Positions 25,876 to 35,085 are shown, numbered from the stretch's first letter. The stretch is DNA of 64,000 nt from Aliitabrizicola sp041905595 (GCA_041905595.1 JAYRKT010000004.1:1-64000), one strand, 5' to 3'. Notes: a model not told the origin generated them from the letters alone. Translations and numbers: made by a program.

Positions 25876-27102
25876 ATGGCACATGACAGCGACATCCTGA
25901 TCGTCGGTGGCGGTCTGAACGGCCCGGCGCTCGCGCTGGCCCTGGCCCAGGGCGGGCTGAGCGTGACGGTGATCGACGCGCGACCGGCCCCGGCCCGCGC
26001 CGAAAAGGGCTTCGACGGTCGCGCCTATGCGCTGGCCATCGCCTCGAAGCGATTGCTGACGGTTCTGGGTGTCTGGGCGCGGGTTGCGGAAAACAGCCAG
26101 CCGATCCTGCAGATCAAGGCCAGCGATGGTCTGGCCGGACAGGGGGCCGCTCCGTTCTTCCTGACCTTCGATGCAGCCGAGATCGAGGAAGGTCCGATGG
26201 GCTTCATGCTTGAGGACCGTTTCCTTTATGCCGCCTTCCTCGACGCGATGACCGAGACCCCGGGGATCACGCTTCTTTCGGGCGAAACGGTCACGGCGCA
26301 GGAGGTCGATGCGAGTGGCGTCAGCGTTACGCTTGCCTCGGGGCGGCAGCTTTCCGGTCGGGTGATTGTGGGATGCGACGGGCGCGGCAGCGGAACGGCG
26401 ACGCGGGCGGGCATCCGGCGTCATGGCTGGGGCTACGGGCAGACGGCGCTCGTCACGGCGATTGCGCATGAGCTGCCTCATCACGGCATCGCGCATCAGT
26501 TCTTCATGCCTGAAGGCCCGCTGGCGATCCTCCCCCTGCCCGGCAATGTCTCGTCCATCGTCTGGAGCGAGCGGGACGAAGCCGCCCGGCAGATTCAGGC
26601 CTGGCCAGATGCCGAATACCTTGCCGCCTTGCGGCCGCGCTTCGGAGATTTCCTTGGCGCCATCCGGTTGGCGGGCGACCGTTTTACCTATCCCCTGTCC
26701 CTGAGCCTAGCAGAGAAGTTCGTCGTGCCGCGACTGGCCTTGGTCGGCGACGCGGCGCATGGTGTTCATCCGATTGCCGGACAGGGGCTCAACCTTGGCC
26801 TGCGGGATGTCGCGGCCCTTGCAGAAGTCCTGATCGAAGCGGCCCGCCGGGGCGAAGACATCGGCGCGATAGACGTGCTGGAGCGTTACCAGGTCTGGCG
26901 GCGGTTCGATTCAACCGCGCTGGCCCTTGGGATGGATTCGGTCAACCGACTGTTTTCAAACGACAACCCCATCCTTCGGTTCGGACGCGACATCGGGCTG
27001 GGCGTTGTGAACGCGATTCCGTCCCTGCGCCGCGGATTCATCCGGCAGGCGGCCGGCCTGACAGGTGATCTGCCACGACTTCTTGCGGGTCAGGCAATCT
27101 GA
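25876..27102 (+). CDS. UbiH/UbiF/VisC/COQ6 family FAD hydroxylase
   Basis: 408 residues from the chosen ATG. FAD motif DILIVGGGLNGPALALALAQGG at the N terminus, the second FAD motif LVGDAAHGVHPIAGQGLNLGLRD in the last third, and RVIVGCDGRGSGTA between them. The family hydroxylates the ubiquinone ring at the inner membrane. Ring position (C5, C6 or C1) cannot be assigned from the sequence. Starts at 25840 and 25855 are equally open; none has a strong Shine-Dalgarno, so the N terminus is uncertain by up to 12 residues. Converges on the Trm112 gene. Confidence 0.9.
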   Translation: MAHDSDILIVGGGLNGPALALALAQGGLSVTVIDARPAPARAEKGFDGRAYALAIASKRLLTVLGVWARVAENSQPILQIKASDGLAGQGAAPFFLTFDAAEIEEGPMGFMLEDRFLYAAFLDAMTETPGITLLSGETVTAQEVDASGVSVTLASGRQLSGRVIVGCDGRGSGTATRAGIRRHGWGYGQTALVTAIAHELPHHGIAHQFFMPEGPLAILPLPGNVSSIVWSERDEAARQIQAWPDAEYLAALRPRFGDFLGAIRLAGDRFTYPLSLSLAEKFVVPRLALVGDAAHGVHPIAGQGLNLGLRDVAALAEVLIEAARRGEDIGAIDVLERYQVWRRFDSTALALGMDSVNRLFSNDNPILRFGRDIGLGVVNAIPSLRRGFIRQAAGLTGDLPRLLAGQAI

Positions 27103-27109
27103 GGCCCTG

Positions 27110-27301
27110 TCAGTCGAGCGTCCGCGCCTCGCTGACCAGCATGATCGGGATACCGTCCCGGATCGGAAAAGCCAACGCCGCCGCGCGCGAGACAAGCTCC
27201 TCCTTCTCGGCGTCATAGGTGAGGACCGCCTGCGTCAGCGGGCAGACCAGCGCTTCGAGCATGCGGCGATCGAACAGCGGCGGGGTTTCGTCTTCGGTCA
27301 T
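27110..27301 (-). CDS. Trm112/YcaR family small protein
   Basis: 63 residues, the standard size: RRMLEALVCPLTQAVLTYD at the N-terminal half and LAFPIRDGIPIMLVSEAR at the C terminus, both Trm112 signatures. Bacterial members are zinc-ribbon-like or methyltransferase-partner proteins; here only one cysteine of the usual set is seen (CPLT, without the second pair), as is common in proteobacterial YcaR. Overlaps the upstream Lon-N gene by 4 bases (ATGA). Confidence 0.88.
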   Translation of the reverse strand: MTEDETPPLFDRRMLEALVCPLTQAVLTYDAEKEELVSRAAALAFPIRDGIPIMLVSEARTLD

Positions 27302-27948
27302 TGCAGCGTCTCGTCAGCCGAGCCGCCGCGCAGGGTGAACTCGATCAGGGTTACAAGAGTTTCGCGTCGTGTCGGCAGCGATGGGGCTTCAAGCAGGGCC
27401 TGCTTGTCCTCCGGCGCAAAGGGACAAAGCATCGACAACGAATTGATCAGCAATTCGTCCTCGGCCTCGTTCAGGCTGCTCCAGTCGGTCGACAGGTGCA
27501 TCGCGTCGAAATAGCGGGTCAACTGGGCCAGGAACTCGTCCCGGCAAAAGCCCGGATCGCATTCAGCCGCACCAAGATCGCGGGCAAACGGTCCCCAGTC
27601 GACTTCGGCCCGGCGATAGGGGGTGAAGCCGCCGATCTCGTTAGAAAGACGAAAGCGCGAGATCCCGGTAAGGGTGATCATGTAGCGCCCGTCTTCGGTT
27701 TCCGAAAAGCCGGTGAGACGACCGGCGCACCCGATCGCCTGCAACCTCTTCTGGCCCGCGACCGGAACCTCGCGCGGCTGGATCATCCCGATCAGCCGGT
27801 GCGAGGTCTTCATCACATCATCGAGCATCTGCAGATAGCGCGGCTCGAAGATGTGAAGCGGCAACCGCGCCCGGGGCAGAAGCAATGCCCCGGACAAGGG
27901 AAAGATGGGGATGATGTCGGGCAGGTCGATCGAACGGGTCATGCCCAT
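27298..27948 (-). CDS. LON peptidase substrate-binding-domain protein
   Basis: 216 residues covering only the N-terminal Lon substrate-binding domain: IPIFPLSGALLLPRARLPLHIFEPRY at the N terminus and GCAGRLTGFSETEDGRYMITLTG in the middle. No AAA+ or protease domain follows, so it is not Lon protease. Stand-alone members are related to the N-terminal domain of cereblon-like proteins; role unknown. It lies between cnoX and the Trm112 gene on one strand and is probably co-transcribed. Confidence 0.88.
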   Translation of the reverse strand: MGMTRSIDLPDIIPIFPLSGALLLPRARLPLHIFEPRYLQMLDDVMKTSHRLIGMIQPREVPVAGQKRLQAIGCAGRLTGFSETEDGRYMITLTGISRFRLSNEIGGFTPYRRAEVDWGPFARDLGAAECDPGFCRDEFLAQLTRYFDAMHLSTDWSSLNEAEDELLINSLSMLCPFAPEDKQALLEAPSLPTRRETLVTLIEFTLRGGSADETLQ

Positions 27949-27969
27949 GAAGCTAGTCCCCGGCCGGGT

Positions 27970-28872
27970 TCAGGCAAATATCATCGAAGACAGGCGACGG
28001 CGTCCCTTCAGCACGATCGGGTCCTGCGGCTTCAGCGCGTCGAAAATAGTGAGCAACTGCGTCCGGGCGGCACCGTCGTTCCACTCGCGATCCCGACGGA
28101 ACAGCTCCAACAGTTCGTCCACCGCCTCGTCGACCTTGCCCGAGGCATGAAGCGCCTGCGCCAGGTCGAAGCGCGCCTGATGGTCGTTGGGGTTCGCCTC
28201 AACCGCGACACGCAGCTCGGTTTCGGGACCGGCATTCGCGGCCTGGCGCGCCAATTCGATCTGCGCGCGAGCTGCGTCGAATTCCTTGGTCTTGGCGATC
28301 TCGGGCGAGGCGGCATCGGCCAGCCCCTGCGCCTGGTCGATCTGCCCAAGGGCAAGGTGGCTGCGGATCAGCCCGGAATAGGCGGCGCCGTTGGTCGGCT
28401 CTTCGCCTAGGATCGCAGCGAAAGTTTCGGCCGCGTCCGTCGCGGCACCTTCGGCCAGCATCTGCTCGGCAGCCTCGATCGCATCGGCCAGACCGCCATC
28501 CCCGGCAAGCGCGCTGACGCGGTCAATGAAGGTCTTCAGTTCCGATGCCGGCAACGCACCCTGGAACCCGTCGACCGGCTGGCCCTGCCAGAAGGCATAG
28601 ACGGTCGGGATCGACTGGATGCGAAGCTGCGCAGCGATGCGCTGGTTCTCGTCGACATTGACCTTGACCATCTTCACCTTGCCGCCAGCTGCCTTTACGG
28701 CAGCCTCCAGCGCAGGGCCAAGGGTCTTGCACGGACCACACCAGGGCGCCCAGAAATCAACGATAACCGGCACGTCCTGGCTAGTTTCGACCACGTCGGC
28801 CATGAAGGTGGCTTCGCTCGAGTCCTTGATGAGATCGCCTTGCGTCTGCGGCTTGTCCCCAAATCCGAACAT
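27970..28872 (-). CDS. cnoX: Thioredoxin-domain co-chaperone CnoX (YbbN)
   Basis: 300 residues. An N-terminal thioredoxin domain with WCGPC (Trp44, Cys45-Cys48) and the cis-Pro SIPTVYAF is followed by a TPR-like helical C-terminal half (about 130-300) as in E. coli CnoX. It holds unfolding clients under oxidative stress and may pass them to GroEL/DnaK. Unlike E. coli (SXXC), the CXXC pair is intact here, so it may also reduce disulfides. GGGAG precedes the ATG. Confidence 0.9.
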   Translation of the reverse strand: MFGFGDKPQTQGDLIKDSSEATFMADVVETSQDVPVIVDFWAPWCGPCKTLGPALEAAVKAAGGKVKMVKVNVDENQRIAAQLRIQSIPTVYAFWQGQPVDGFQGALPASELKTFIDRVSALAGDGGLADAIEAAEQMLAEGAATDAAETFAAILGEEPTNGAAYSGLIRSHLALGQIDQAQGLADAASPEIAKTKEFDAARAQIELARQAANAGPETELRVAVEANPNDHQARFDLAQALHASGKVDEAVDELLELFRRDREWNDGAARTQLLTIFDALKPQDPIVLKGRRRLSSMIFA

Positions 28873-28939
28873 CGTCCGTCTCCCAAATAATCCGTTGCGC
28901 CCTATATGAGCGCGGCACCGTGAAAGGCCAAGAGGGCGC

Positions 28940-29728
28940 TCAAAGGTCGAAGGTCGCAAAGACCGGCACGTGGTCCGAGGGCTGGTCCCACCCCCTGACG
29001 TCGCGCAGGATCCGGCTGCCATGCGCCGCATTCGAGATGTCCGGCGTGGCCCAGATGTGGTCCAGCCTCCGCCCCTTGTCGGCGGCATTCCAGTCGGCGG
29101 AACGATAGGACCACCAGCTGTACAGCAGCCCTTGCGGGATGTCCTGGCGGGTCACGTCCACCCAACGGCCCGCCTCCTGCGCGGCGGCCAGATGCTCGAC
29201 CTCGATCGGCGTATGGCTGACGATCTTGAGAAGCTGCTTGTGGCTCCAGACGTCGTCCTCGCGTGGGGCGATGTTCAGGTCACCGACAAGGATCGACTTG
29301 GATGGCGCCTCGGCCCGGAAATGGTCGCGTAGATCGGACAGGAAATCGAGCTTCTGGCCGAATTTCTCGTTCTCGGCACGGTCAGGAATGTCGCCTCCGG
29401 CCGGGACATAGAGGTTGTGGATCGTCACGCCGTTCTCCAACCGGGCCGCGACATGGCGGGCATGGCCCAGGGTCGCAAAGTCGCGTTCACCGGCATCGGT
29501 GATCGGCAGTTTCGACAGGATCGCGACACCGTTGTAGCCCTTCTGCCCGCGCGCAACGACATGGGTGTAGCCAAGCGCGCGGAACCCTTCGAGCGGCAAC
29601 TTCTCAACCGGGCTCTTGCATTCCTGCAGGCACAGGATGTCAGGTGTGGTCTCGCCCAGGAGCCGCAGCACCAGCCCTTCGCGGAGGCGGACAGAGTTGA
29701 TATTCCAGGTGGCAATGGTGAAGGGCAT
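28940..29728 (-). CDS. xthA: Exodeoxyribonuclease III
   Basis: 262 residues with the AP-endonuclease/exonuclease III fold: TWNINSVR, CLQECKS, the YNGVAIL, VGDLNIAP, LDHIWAT and SDHVPVFA motifs in order. It removes 3' blocks and cuts at abasic sites in base excision repair. The ATG with AGGAGA eight bases upstream was preferred over an upstream start at 29773. It lies downstream of the cenR gene beyond a terminator. Confidence 0.95.
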   Translation of the reverse strand: MPFTIATWNINSVRLREGLVLRLLGETTPDILCLQECKSPVEKLPLEGFRALGYTHVVARGQKGYNGVAILSKLPITDAGERDFATLGHARHVAARLENGVTIHNLYVPAGGDIPDRAENEKFGQKLDFLSDLRDHFRAEAPSKSILVGDLNIAPREDDVWSHKQLLKIVSHTPIEVEHLAAAQEAGRWVDVTRQDIPQGLLYSWWSYRSADWNAADKGRRLDHIWATPDISNAAHGSRILRDVRGWDQPSDHVPVFATFDL

Positions 29729-29807
29729 TGGGCATCTCCTCTGGGCACGGCAGACTAGGGTGCCATCGCACAATGCTCAAGCCCACGGGCCGGATTGGCG
29801 ACCTGAG

Positions 29808-29834
29808 AAAAAACGGCCGGGCTCGCGCCCGGCC
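29808..29834 (-). terminator. Rho-independent terminator for the cenR-like gene
   Basis: On the minus strand GGCCGGGC, a 4-base loop and GCCCGGCC are followed by GTTTTTT. The stem is perfect over 8 bp. It lies 115 bases after the response-regulator stop and before xthA. Confidence 0.8.
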
Positions 29835-29948
29835 AGGTCCAACAGGGAGGTCGCCGCATCATTGCCCCGACGCGGCCAAGGGATCTCAGGAAGGACAATA
29901 TACCCTATTTTGCCTTCATAAGACCAGATTCTGTCAACAATGCGGCAA

Positions 29949-30635
29949 TCAGGCGACCAAACGGTATCCGCCGCTCTCTGTGACCAGCAAACGGGCATTC
30001 GAAGGATCGGGCTCGATCTTCTGACGCAGACGGTAGATGTGGGTTTCAAGCGTATGCGTCGTGACCCCGGCATTGTAGCCCCAGACCTCGTGCAGCAGCA
30101 CATCCCGCGCCACCACGCCCTGGCTGGCGCGGTAGAGATATTTCAGGATGTTGGTCTCTTTCTCGGTCAGGCGGATCTTCCGCTCCTTCTCGTCGACCAG
30201 CATCTTCTGGGCGGGCTTGAAGGTGTAGTGACCCAGCTGGAACACGGCGTCTTCCGACTGCTCGTGCTGGCGCAACTGGGCGCGGATGCGGGCCAGAAGC
30301 ACGGGGAACTTGAACGGCTTGGTCACGTAATCGTTCGCGCCGGCATCAAGACCAAGGATCGTGTCGGCATCCGAGTCATGACCGGTCAGCATAAGCACCG
30401 GGCATTTGACGCCTTGCTTGCGCATCCGGCGGCACAGTTCGCGCCCGTCCGTATCGGGAAGGCCGACATCGAGGATCACGAGATCATAGAGGCCGGCTTT
30501 CGCCTTCTCCATGCCCTCGGCGCCGTTGCGCGCCTCGAACACGTCGAAATCCTCGGTCATCACCAGTTGCTCGCTCAGGGCCTCGCGCAGGTCATCATCA
30601 TCGTCGACAAGCAGGATCTTCTTGAGGTTGGCCAT
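29949..30635 (-). CDS. cenR: OmpR-family response regulator, CenR-like
   Basis: 228 residues. Receiver domain with the acidic pocket DDDDDLR, phospho-acceptor Asp in LVILDVGLPD, Thr in LMLTGHD and Lys in YVTKPFKF. The C-terminal winged helix is RLTEKETNILKYLYRA, followed by TTHTLETHIYRLRQKI and GGYRLV. The unusual stretch QHEQSEDAVF plus the near-invariant HEVWGYNAGVTTHTLETH segment fits the alphaproteobacterial CenR regulator of envelope and division. No histidine kinase is adjacent, as with CenR elsewhere. The symbol rests on recalled similarity, not a search. AAGGAG precedes the ATG. Confidence 0.8.
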   Translation of the reverse strand: MANLKKILLVDDDDDLREALSEQLVMTEDFDVFEARNGAEGMEKAKAGLYDLVILDVGLPDTDGRELCRRMRKQGVKCPVLMLTGHDSDADTILGLDAGANDYVTKPFKFPVLLARIRAQLRQHEQSEDAVFQLGHYTFKPAQKMLVDEKERKIRLTEKETNILKYLYRASQGVVARDVLLHEVWGYNAGVTTHTLETHIYRLRQKIEPDPSNARLLVTESGGYRLVA

Positions 30636-30802
30636 TTTCTTGCTCCTTCCCGTTCCTTGCCGGCAAATGCGTCCGGATCACGAATCCCGCAAGAATTGCG
30701 ACAGAGTTCTCACGCGGTCGTGTCGCCCAGCCGGGAAATGTTTCAATTCTGCATGATCCGACTTAGATACGCAGGCGGAATGTCCTGTTACCGGAAGCCG
30801 TC

Positions 30803-31891
30803 ATGAGCCTTGGTCCCACCATTGTCGAACGTCTAGCCCGCGCCGGGGCAGACCTGCGCATGGGCGTGCCCGTGGTGCTCACCTCTGCAGGCCGGGGTGC
30901 GCTGGCCGTGGCGGTCGAGACGCTTTCGGCCGAGCGGCTGGCCGAGTTGCGTGCGCTCGGACGACCGGAGCTAGCCATTACCTCCTGGCGGGCCGAGACG
31001 TTGAAAGCCCGCGCCTATGACAATGACCTGGCCCGGATCGCGGTGCCGGACGAGGTCGGCATCGACTGGCTCCATTGCATCGCGGATCCCGCAGACGATC
31101 TGCGGTTGCCGATGAAAGGCCCGCTCGCCTCGCTCCGGGACGGGCCAGCTGATCTGCATCGGGCGGCGATCCAGCTCGCCAAGGCGGCGCATCTGCTACC
31201 GGCTGCCGTGCTGCTGCCGGTACCGGATGCCGTCGCGGTCGCCGCAAGGCTCAACCTGACGCTGCTGCCTTTGGATGATGCCGCCCCCGAACTGCTGCGG
31301 TCCTCGCCGCTGCATCCGGTGGTTTCGGCCCGGTTGCCGATGGCTGCCGCCCAGGCCGGACGTTTGCACATCTTCCGTCCCGAAGACGGCGGCGAGGAAC
31401 ACTATGCCGTCGAAATCGGGCGGCCCGACCGGTCGCGTCCGGTGCTGGCTCGGCTTCATTCGGCCTGCTTCACTGGCGACGTTCTCGGCAGCCTGAAATG
31501 CGATTGCGGTCCGCAACTCCGCACCGCACTCGCCCAGATGGGCGAAGAGGGCGCGGGCGTCCTTCTCTACCTGAATCAGGAGGGTCGCGGGATCGGGCTT
31601 GCGAACAAGATGCGGGCCTATTCGCTGCAGGATCAGGGCTTTGACACGGTTGAGGCCAATCACCGCCTCGGTTTCGAGGATGACGAGCGCGATTTCCGCA
31701 TCGGCGCGGGGATCCTGCGCTCGATGGGCTTTTCGTCAGTCCGTCTTCTGACGAACAATCCGAAAAAGATCGCGATGATGGAAAACAATGGGCTGACCGT
31801 CAGCGAACGCGTGCCGCTCAAGGTCGGACAGACTGCACAGAATGCCGCCTACCTGGCGACGAAAGCCGCGAAGTCGGGACACCTGCTGTGA
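30803..31891 (+). CDS. ribA: GTP cyclohydrolase II (with N-terminal extension)
   Basis: 362 residues. The C-terminal ~170 residues are a full GTP cyclohydrolase II: zinc Cys222, Cys233 and Cys235 (CFTGDVLGSLKCDC), catalytic region LYLNQEGRGIGLANKM and LLTNNPKK. It opens GTP to start riboflavin synthesis. The N-terminal ~180 residues resemble a degenerate partner domain without clear DHBP synthase motifs, so bifunctional RibBA activity is not claimed. The GTGA overlap with the next gene couples them. Confidence 0.92.
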   Translation: MSLGPTIVERLARAGADLRMGVPVVLTSAGRGALAVAVETLSAERLAELRALGRPELAITSWRAETLKARAYDNDLARIAVPDEVGIDWLHCIADPADDLRLPMKGPLASLRDGPADLHRAAIQLAKAAHLLPAAVLLPVPDAVAVAARLNLTLLPLDDAAPELLRSSPLHPVVSARLPMAAAQAGRLHIFRPEDGGEEHYAVEIGRPDRSRPVLARLHSACFTGDVLGSLKCDCGPQLRTALAQMGEEGAGVLLYLNQEGRGIGLANKMRAYSLQDQGFDTVEANHRLGFEDDERDFRIGAGILRSMGFSSVRLLTNNPKKIAMMENNGLTVSERVPLKVGQTAQNAAYLATKAAKSGHLL

Positions 31892-32391
31892 CAGCCTGCG
31901 ATCTGGAGGTCTCACCCTGGGGTGCACGCTTTCTCGGCCGCCGGTTTGCCTGTTCGATCGGTCGCGGCGGGATCAGCTGCGCCAAGCGCGAGGGCGATGG
32001 CGCGACCCCCGCCGGCAACCATCGCATTGTCGGCTGCCTGTATCGCGCCGACCGACTGGCAAAGGGCGACGTGCCCGTCTGGGCGCAACCGATCGGGCCG
32101 GGCGACCTTTGGTCGGATGACAGCCGCGATCCCGACTACAATCAGTTGGTCACCGCCCCGCATGGCTGGAGCCACGAGCGGTTGAGGCGTGCAGACCCGC
32201 AATATGACCTGGTTCTGGTGACGGACTGGAATTGGCCCGTGGCCGCACCGGGAAGGGGATCGGCGATCTTTGTGCATGTCTGGCGCCGTCCCCGGCGCCC
32301 GACCGCGGGTTGCGTAGCCTTTTCTCGCGTCGATCTCTTGTGGATCGCGCTGCGCCTGCGGCCATCAAGTCGGCTGATCGTCCGCGTCTGA
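31888..32391 (+). CDS. L,D-transpeptidase (YkuD)-family protein
   Basis: 167 residues. The catalytic motif is GSAIFVHVWRRPRRPTAGCVAF-like: His followed by GC at the nucleophile (TAGCVAF), as in YkuD enzymes that make 3-3 peptidoglycan cross-links or attach lipoproteins. No signal peptide or SH3/PG-binding domain is visible, which is typical of the short proteobacterial DUF-type members and leaves localisation open. GTG start overlaps the ribA stop. Confidence 0.8.
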   Translation: MTACDLEVSPWGARFLGRRFACSIGRGGISCAKREGDGATPAGNHRIVGCLYRADRLAKGDVPVWAQPIGPGDLWSDDSRDPDYNQLVTAPHGWSHERLRRADPQYDLVLVTDWNWPVAAPGRGSAIFVHVWRRPRRPTAGCVAFSRVDLLWIALRLRPSSRLIVRV

Positions 32392-32395
32392 CGGG

Positions 32396-33049
32396 TCAGG
32401 CGTAGGTTCTGGCGCCGAAGATGGCGCTGCCGACCCGGATATGCGTGGCCCCGGCAGCGATCGCTGCTTCGAAATCCGCGCTCATGCCCATGGAGAGTCC
32501 GGCAAGCCCGTTGCGCCGGGCCATTTCTGCGAGAACGGCAAAATGCGGCGAGGAGTCCTCACCTTCTGGCGGAATGCACATCAGGCCATGGATGGGCAGG
32601 TCAAGTGCCCGGCATCTGGCAATGAAGGCATCGGCCTCTTCCGGCAGGATGCCGGCTTTCTGGGGTTCCCGACCGGTATTGACCTGCACGAACAGATGGG
32701 GACTGGCCCCCCTGTCCTGCGCCAGACGCGCGAGTTTCTCGGCAAGCGACGGGCGGTCGACAGTGTGTATGGCGTCGAAAAGTTCGACCGCGAGCTTCGC
32801 CTTGTTGGTCTGCAGCGGGCCGATCATGTGGACGTCAATTCGGCCGAACTCGGCCCTGAGGTCAGGCCATTTGGCAACAGCCTCCTGCACGTAATTCTCG
32901 CCGAACAGGCGATGCCCTGCTTCCAGCACCGCGCGGACCCGGTCCAGGGGCTGCACCTTCGAGACCGCGATCAGGCTGACGCTGCCATCGGGACGGCCGG
33001 CATCCCGAACCGCAGCGGTGACCCGCGCAAGAATCTCGGAATAGGACAT
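32396..33049 (-). CDS. YggS family PLP homeostasis protein
   Basis: 217 residues, the typical size. Hallmarks: the PLP-binding Lys in LIAVSKVQPLD, GENYVQEAVAKW, HMIGPLQTNKAK, VQVNTGREPQKAG and GMSADFEAAIAAGATHIRVGSAIFGAR. It is a non-catalytic PLP-binding protein that buffers vitamin B6 and keeps amino/keto acid pools in balance. The ATG at 33049 (AGGAG upstream) is better than 33109. Converges with the preceding L,D-transpeptidase gene. Confidence 0.93.
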   Translation of the reverse strand: MSYSEILARVTAAVRDAGRPDGSVSLIAVSKVQPLDRVRAVLEAGHRLFGENYVQEAVAKWPDLRAEFGRIDVHMIGPLQTNKAKLAVELFDAIHTVDRPSLAEKLARLAQDRGASPHLFVQVNTGREPQKAGILPEEADAFIARCRALDLPIHGLMCIPPEGEDSSPHFAVLAEMARRNGLAGLSMGMSADFEAAIAAGATHIRVGSAIFGARTYA

Positions 33050-33097
33050 GACCGCTCTCCTGCCAGCGGGCGCATCGAAGGCGGCCCCTGAAATGAA

Positions 33098-33122
33098 AAG
33101 AACGGGCACAAGGCCCGTTCTT
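33098..33122 (-). terminator. Rho-independent terminator after the porin gene
   Basis: A perfect 10-bp stem AAGAACGGGC / GCCCGTTCTT with a 5-base loop. On the minus strand it continues TTCATTTC, so it would end porin transcription before yggS. On the plus strand it also has CTTTCC. Confidence 0.8.
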
Positions 33123-33143
33123 TCCGTGGTGTTGATCGTCAGA

Positions 33144-34205
33144 TCAGAAGTTGAACTTCACACCGGCGTCGAAGTAGACGTTTTCGTCGTAGCCGTACTG
33201 GATACCGGTCTTGAGGACAGCGCCACCAAGATCGTAGTCCATGCCGACACCGCCAGCCATGTCGTTGTCGTTGCTGTCGGCGCTGTTGTTCGCCAGGTAG
33301 CCTTTGAAGGTCATCGCATCAACGGAGTAGTTTCCGTAGAGAACGATGGTCTGGCCGAGCGAAGCACCGCCAACACCGTCGATACCTTCGTCGATGTAGT
33401 TCAGGCCGACATTGGCAGCATCGTTGATCGCGTAAGCGGCACCGATGAAGTAGATGTCGTTTTCACGGATGCCCGCGCCGTTCAGGGTCGCAGCGCCCGA
33501 AACGGTGAACGCGCCAGCATTGTAGGCGGCGAAGAGCGAGTATTCCTCGGCTTTACCGTCGAAGGTGTAGATCTGGTTCGGGTCGACATACGACACGCCG
33601 CCGCTGAAGCCGCCGACCGAGTAGAAGGCCGACAGGCCGTTCCGGCCGATGTTGTACGGGCCGGACGAGAAGGCGAAGAACGACGAACGCGAGTCACCGA
33701 ACGAGGAGTCGAGCAGGCCGAGTTCCGAGTCGTAGAACAGCGGAGCCGAGTCGAGCGCGGTGTTGACGTTGCCGACTTCGACGCGGAAGCCCATGTATTC
33801 ACCGTACAGCAGCGCCGGGCTGATCTGGCCCGAAACGTTGTTGTCCGAGCTGGCAGCGGTCTGGATGTCCAGGTTGCCCGAGGTGCCATCGTCGTACTGC
33901 AGACGCAGCAGGCCGCCGAAGGTCACGCCGGCGTCGGTTTCAACCTTGGCGTTCAGGTTGATACGCAGACGGGTCGTGAAGGTCGACTGGTTCTGGCTGT
34001 AGTAGGCTTCGGTATTGCCGTTAGCGTTCGGGATCGCATACGGGCCACCCGGCAGCGTCGCGGTGTCCAGGAAACCCGAGGCGTCGCGGCCTTCCGAGTA
34101 GACCACACCGAAACGGCCGTAGCCGTCAATCGTCACGCCGTTCTCGGCGTGTGCGACGGAACCCAGGCTCGCCAGGATCGTCGAGGCGAAGAGTACCTTC
34201 TTCAT
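33144..34205 (-). CDS. Outer-membrane porin (Rhodobacteraceae type)
   Basis: 353 residues with signal peptide MKKVLFASTILASLGSVAHA and a mature chain starting ENGVTIDGYGRFGV. It is rich in Gly/Asn/Asp/Tyr and alternates hydrophobic strands through to the terminal aromatic signature DAGVKFNF, which ends in Phe as for BAM-inserted barrels. General diffusion porin of about 16 strands is inferred. GAGGGAAAA precedes the ATG. Codon use is strongly biased (few rare codons), fitting high expression. A 285-base gap follows on the upstream side, with no gene in it. Confidence 0.9.
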   Translation of the reverse strand: MKKVLFASTILASLGSVAHAENGVTIDGYGRFGVVYSEGRDASGFLDTATLPGGPYAIPNANGNTEAYYSQNQSTFTTRLRINLNAKVETDAGVTFGGLLRLQYDDGTSGNLDIQTAASSDNNVSGQISPALLYGEYMGFRVEVGNVNTALDSAPLFYDSELGLLDSSFGDSRSSFFAFSSGPYNIGRNGLSAFYSVGGFSGGVSYVDPNQIYTFDGKAEEYSLFAAYNAGAFTVSGAATLNGAGIRENDIYFIGAAYAINDAANVGLNYIDEGIDGVGGASLGQTIVLYGNYSVDAMTFKGYLANNSADSNDNDMAGGVGMDYDLGGAVLKTGIQYGYDENVYFDAGVKFNF

Positions 34206-34432
34206 TTCGTTTTCCCTCGTTGTAAGAAAGGCGCCCAACTCAGGGAAATCCGAATTGGGTATGGCCCTATTTCGACCGATAGGCTTCGCAATGCAATGCA
34301 CACTGCGCGCCCTGTCGATAAGTCGGAAACTGATGGTGCAGCTTTGCCACAGTCGAATTGGGGCCGATTTCCAGTGGCCGGTCCAAGGCTTTCCGAGGGT
34401 GGTGGTGTACCTGCGGGTGCGGGCGATATGCC

Positions 34433-34461
34433 TTGTCGCGCGAGTCATGCTAGGCTAGACA
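34433..34461 (+). promoter_or_regulatory. Sigma70-like promoter for the DUF3576-leuS operon
   Basis: TTGTCG (34433-34438) and TAGACA (34456-34461) are separated by 17 bases and lie 30 bases before the DUF3576 ATG. The 34206-34490 gap also must hold the porin promoter on the other strand; no other element was recognised there. Confidence 0.4.
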
Positions 34462-34490
34462 GCAACAAAACGTTTCGGAGGCGAGGCCCC

Positions 34491-34997
34491 ATGGCAATCC
34501 TGGGCAAGAAGCATGCGACGCTGCTGGGCGCGGCGATCCTGGCCGGCAGCTTCGGGCTGACCGAGGCGCTTGCCCAAAGTACCAGCGACGTCCCTTCGCT
34601 GCAGTCGAACTCGAAGCGCGGGGCCAACCCAAACCCGAGTCAGAGCCAGGAAACCTCGATCTGGGATCTCTTCCGCAACAGCACCGATCCCAACACCACG
34701 GTCGAGGTGAACAAGTACCTCTGGTTCGCGGCGCTCGACATTCTCAATTTCCTGCCGGTCGAGACCGTAGATCCCTTCACCGGCGTGATCGTCATGGGCT
34801 ATGGCACACCGCCCGGCGGCGGCCGCTCCTATCGCGCGACCGTTTATGTGCAGGACCCCGCGCTTGATGCCCGGTCGATCAAGGTCGCGCTCGAGTCGCG
34901 CGGCGGCGGCGCCGTTCCGGTCGAAACACAGCGCGCGATCGAGGATGCGATCATGACCCGCGCCCGCCAGTTGCGGATCCAGGACTCCAATCTCTGA
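34491..34997 (+). CDS. DUF3576 family exported protein
   Basis: 168 residues with a signal peptide (LLGAAILAGSFGLTEALAQ) and the DUF3576 core SIWDLF, VNKYLWFAALDILNFLPVETVDPFTGVI, MGYGTPPGGGRSYRATVYVQDPALDARS and a C-terminal IEDAIMTRARQLRIQD. The family is found widely in alphaproteobacteria directly upstream of leuS, as here, and probably acts in the periplasm or outer membrane. Function unknown. GGAGG precedes the ATG. Confidence 0.9.
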   Translation: MAILGKKHATLLGAAILAGSFGLTEALAQSTSDVPSLQSNSKRGANPNPSQSQETSIWDLFRNSTDPNTTVEVNKYLWFAALDILNFLPVETVDPFTGVIVMGYGTPPGGGRSYRATVYVQDPALDARSIKVALESRGGGAVPVETQRAIEDAIMTRARQLRIQDSNL

Positions 34998-35085
34998 TAT
35001 TGGGGGCGGTTGCCGCCCCGCTCTGGACCTCTGCCCTTCTGTCGGTGTAATCCCGCGCGGCACCGCAAGGAAAAGAGGCCTGTCC

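Noticed and set aside
27298..27948. Lon protease
   Set aside because: Only the N-terminal substrate-binding domain is present; there is no AAA+ ATPase or Ser-Lys protease region.
33048..34490. Upstream extension of the DUF3576 gene over the porin gene
   Set aside because: The open frame continues antisense to the porin, but the signal peptide and GGAGG place the true start at 34491.
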